Shown: positions 13,940 to 16,113 of the stretch, one piece after another
Position numbering within the stretch: the first letter of the stretch is position 1
Layout of the letters: each line of letters opens with the position of its first letter
Source of the DNA: 66-474 sp051954935
GTDB lineage: Bacteria; Pseudomonadota; Gammaproteobacteria; Xanthomonadales; Rhodanobacteraceae
Reading direction: 5' to 3'
Assembly: GCA_051954935.1 (NCBI GenBank)
Contig: JBQCHG010000009.1
Span: 1 to 16,113 of the forward strand
DNA: 16,113 nt
The notes under the pieces: generated by a model
Told to the model about the DNA's origin: nothing
What the model saw: only the letters and a program-made list of their open reading frames with translations
The model's database searches: none
Position numbers and translations under genes: made by a program

Positions 13940-15760
13940 GTGAGTCAGGCCATCCCCGCAGCCATCTCCTACAAACTCAATTCCGCGCTGTCACTGCTGC
14001 GTGCAGGCAAGCGGGGTCAAGCGCGCGCGCTACTGATGGAAGTGGTTTCCGCGGTTCCGGATTTTCCCGATGCACACTGGCTGCTTGCGGGCATCCTGTT
14101 CGAATCGGGCGATCTGCGCGGCGCGTTGGATGAGTTGCAATCGGTCATTCGCCTGGACCCGCGTCGGGAGGCGGCCCATGTCATGGCCGGGCGTGTGCTT
14201 GCCACGCTCGGCAGACTGGATGATGCGGCGCGATCGCTGAGGCGTGCGCTCGATATCCGGCGCGATCCCGCCACCGCTTCGGCACTTGCGCGCCTGCTGC
14301 TTTCGCAAGATCGGGCGGAGGAAGCTCGCTCGGTCGTCCAGCCATATCTGGCGGTTCCCGACGTTTCGCCCGAGTTGCTCCTTTTGCATGGCCATGCCTC
14401 GATGTTGCTGAAGCAGCCTGAGCGCGCCAGCGAAAGTTTCGGCCGTCTGGTCGCCATGTCGCCCCGGAGTCATGACGCGAGAGTGCGCTTGTCCGCGGCC
14501 TTGTGCGACGGCGGCAAATATGCCGAAGCCGAGGCGCAGGCTCGCAAGGCGATGGCGTTTGGCGCGGATGGGCCCGAGGCGCACTTCGTGCTCGGCCGTG
14601 CACTGATGGGCCAAGGCCGGATGGCGGAAGCCGAGCCGGAACTCAGGCGCGTGGTTCGTACGAATCCGACGCATCTTGTCGCCCAGAGCAACCTTTGCGA
14701 ACTGCTCTGGATGCAGTCAGGCAGCATTGCGATCGCAAGCGCCGAGATAGACGCAACGCTGCAGGATCACCCAGGGCTCTCTCCGCTGCGGATCAGCAAG
14801 GCGCGCTTGCTTATGGCGGCGGAAGATCCGGATGGCGCAATCCAGGAAATCGAGCGTGGCCTTGCGGTCACGCCGGATGACTCCGATCTCACGCTCGCAG
14901 CAGCCCAGACGGCGCTCGGGCACGATGCGGAGCGCGCAGTGCGATATTCCAAACGCGCAATGCAGTTGATGCCAGGCAATCCGTACGCGCTTTCAGCGTA
15001 CGGCGATGCATTGCTTGCGGCGGGAGATGCCCCGCAGGCAATCGCCGTTGCGGCCGAATTGCTCCGGATCCAGCCTGATGATGGTCGTGGCATCGCGCTG
15101 CTGGCGAGCGCCGGCCGCATGGCGAATGATCCGCGCGGTCGCGAATTGTTCGACTACCAGCATTTTGTGAAGGCTCAGCTGATAGACGTGCCCCCGGGAT
15201 GGAAAACCCTGGGCGATTATCTTGGCGAATTGGCCGAAGCCTTGCATCGCCTGCATCCAGCGTCGGTACATCCGGTGGGACAGTCGCTTCGGGGTGGCAG
15301 CCAGCTGGAGCTCGATTTCGAACACGCGGGCGAGCCGGTCATTGCGGCTTTCGCCAAAGCCATCCATGGGCCGATCAGCCGATACATCGAGGCGCTTGGC
15401 CATGGTTCGGATCCGATGCGCAGGCGCAACACCGGGCGATATCGGATCAAGGGGGCGTGGTCGGTCCGACTGAGACCGAATGGCTTCCACGTCAACCATT
15501 TTCATCCCGAGGGCTGGATTTCCTCCGCTTGCTACATTGAACTGCCGCCTGCCGTCGACAATAGGAACCGGGAAGGCTGGTTACAGCTGGGCGCGCCAGG
15601 GTTCAAAACCGTGCCTCCGCTTCCGCCCGAGCGCTATGTCAAGCCGGAGCCAGGCCTGCTCGCGCTTTTCCCTTCCTACATGTGGCACGGCACCGTTCCG
15701 TTCGCCGGCGCGGCAGGGGAGTCCCGCCTCACGATCGCCTTCGATGTGGTACCGGTTTAG
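13940..15760 (+). CDS. TPR protein with C-terminal 2OG-Fe(II) oxygenase domain
   Basis: The 606-residue protein lacks a signal peptide. Residues about 10-385 are tandem TPR-type helical hairpins (for example AHWLLAGILFESGDLRGALD, AHFVLGRALMGQGRMAEAEP, ALSAYGDALLAAGDAPQAIA), a protein-binding scaffold. The C-terminal 200 residues resemble the putative 2OG-Fe(II) oxygenases often fused to TPRs: FDYQHFVKAQLIDVPPGW, HPVGQSLRGGSQ, WSVRLRPNGFHVNHFHPEGW then ISSACYIELP, and LALFPSYMWHGTVPF...SRLTIAFDV. Likely metal ligands are H520 and/or H522 and the distal H583, with R596 placed to bind 2-oxoglutarate. The expected acidic ligand of an HxD motif is not obvious. The GTG start at 13940 gives MSQAIPAAISYKLNSALSLL, in phase with the first TPR; the ribosome-binding site is weak. 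The substrate is unknown; it may modify a protein or peptide exported by neighbouring genes. Confidence 0.85.
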   Translation: MSQAIPAAISYKLNSALSLLRAGKRGQARALLMEVVSAVPDFPDAHWLLAGILFESGDLRGALDELQSVIRLDPRREAAHVMAGRVLATLGRLDDAARSLRRALDIRRDPATASALARLLLSQDRAEEARSVVQPYLAVPDVSPELLLLHGHASMLLKQPERASESFGRLVAMSPRSHDARVRLSAALCDGGKYAEAEAQARKAMAFGADGPEAHFVLGRALMGQGRMAEAEPELRRVVRTNPTHLVAQSNLCELLWMQSGSIAIASAEIDATLQDHPGLSPLRISKARLLMAAEDPDGAIQEIERGLAVTPDDSDLTLAAAQTALGHDAERAVRYSKRAMQLMPGNPYALSAYGDALLAAGDAPQAIAVAAELLRIQPDDGRGIALLASAGRMANDPRGRELFDYQHFVKAQLIDVPPGWKTLGDYLGELAEALHRLHPASVHPVGQSLRGGSQLELDFEHAGEPVIAAFAKAIHGPISRYIEALGHGSDPMRRRNTGRYRIKGAWSVRLRPNGFHVNHFHPEGWISSACYIELPPAVDNRNREGWLQLGAPGFKTVPPLPPERYVKPEPGLLALFPSYMWHGTVPFAGAAGESRLTIAFDVVPV

Positions 15761-16072
15761 TTCGGGGCGCTCCCGCGCCCCGCGCTTGCAATTAACGGTG
15801 TTTTCACGTATTGATTAGCGTCCGCGTAAAAGGGAAGTCCGGAACGCGGACTCAAAAAGAAGGGGCGGGCAGCTGTCGCTGGCTATTGGGACCCAAGCGA
15901 ACTTGTAAAACGCGTTCTGACGCGTGCGTGCATGCGCGTTATGGGGGGATTCCCAAAGGGTTAGGAAGTTGTTAGCATCCGTCCCTGCCGAGGGTTTAGT
16001 GGGCCTCGCTGGCTTTTTCCAGGGCGGAGCACTTGTCCCGAAACTGTGTCACATCTGACGTTGGAGAGTGTA
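15761..16072 (+). other. Long upstream region of the gene at the right edge
   Basis: About 310 bases without a credible gene. Apart from the hairpin at 15764, it has a small stem AGTCCG/CGGACT (15836-15841, 15847-15852). A possible promoter is TTCCCA (15950-15955), 17 bases, TAGCAT (15973-15978), with four of six matches in each element. An alternative is TTGCAA (15786-15791), 17 bases, TATTGA (15809-15814). Use of the first would leave a leader of about 88 bases. Its AT content is higher than in the coding parts. I cannot identify a riboswitch. Confidence 0.35.
15764..15781 (+). terminator. GC-rich hairpin after the oxygenase gene
   Basis: GGGGCGC (15764-15770), loop TCCC, GCGCCCC (15775-15781) is a perfect 7-bp stem three bases after the stop codon. 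The sequence after it (GCGCTTGCAATTAACGGTG) lacks an immediate T-run, so it is a weak intrinsic terminator at best. Confidence 0.4.
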
Positions 16073-16113
16073 ATGAGACTTGACCGCAATGAGCTTTCCA
16101 AGGCCGTGCGTAT
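16073..16113 (+). CDS. N-terminus of an exported protein, cut by the window edge
   Basis: ATG at 16073 follows GGAGAG (16063-16068) at good spacing, and the frame stays open to the edge, giving MRLDRNELSKAVR. A short basic and polar n-region of this kind precedes the hydrophobic part of signal peptides in many xanthomonad TonB-dependent receptors, but the hydrophobic core is not in the window, so the protein class is a guess. The long intergenic leader and the strong ribosome-binding site support a real gene start. Confidence 0.6.
   Translation, partial: MRLDRNELSKAVR

Noticed and set aside
15909..15940. AACGCG/CGCGTT inverted pair with CGTG/CATG runs as a regulatory palindrome
   Set aside because: The arms are six bases of CG-rich sequence of the kind expected by chance at this GC content, with no tandem or operator-like arrangement.

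Overview
The window is high-GC, densely coded DNA that looks like a chromosomal segment of a gammaproteobacterium of the order Xanthomonadales (Xanthomonadaceae or Rhodanobacteraceae). That placement is inferred from the style of GcvH, a MetJ-type repressor, the LemA/M48 pair, a TPR-linked 2OG-Fe(II) oxygenase, and a TonB-rich gene content. I see no tRNA, rRNA, CRISPR array, insertion sequence or phage gene.

Layout, left to right. (1) 1-2043, + strand: glycine cleavage genes gcvH and gcvPA, separated by a paired-hairpin REP/BIME-like repeat; the partner subunit gcvPB is not in the window. (2) 2203-3037, + strand: a 26-bp near-palindrome made of two tandem met boxes, then a gene for a MetJ repressor whose normal C-terminus is replaced by an 88-residue Lys/Ala/Arg-rich, histone H1-like tail, ended by a strong intrinsic terminator. 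(3) 3276-4292, + strand: a lipoprotein with a TonB C-terminal domain. (4) 4453-5817, - strand: a secreted serine hydrolase of the AmpC/DD-peptidase fold, head to head with (5) lemA and an M48 (HtpX-like) membrane metalloprotease with a long, TerB-like C-terminal extension (5816-8566, + strand). (6) 8574-12685, - strand: an apparent three-gene operon read right to left: a GAF-GAF-GGDEF-EAL c-di-GMP enzyme, the monofunctional peptidoglycan glycosyltransferase mtgA (start overlapping the previous stop as GTGA), and a two-CBS-domain protein. (7) 12862-15760, + strand: an unrecognised exported beta-rich protein followed by a TPR/2OG-Fe(II) oxygenase, then a 312-bp leader region and the first codons of another gene (16073 to the window edge) whose N-terminus looks like the start of an exported protein, possibly a TonB-dependent receptor.

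How the genes fit together. Regions 1 and 2 concern one-carbon and methionine/SAM metabolism: glycine cleavage feeds methylene-tetrahydrofolate, and MetJ senses SAM. Regions 3-6 are mostly envelope functions: TonB-type energy transduction, a penicillin-binding-type serine hydrolase, membrane proteolysis, and septal/wall glycan polymerisation coupled to a second-messenger enzyme. Region 7 looks like an outer-membrane/periplasmic module with a cytoplasmic oxygenase.

The most unusual item is the MetJ-H1 fusion. A SAM-controlled operator-specific repressor is joined to a generic polycationic DNA-binding tail. An in-frame ATG sits at the junction and could release the tail alone, and met boxes lie upstream.
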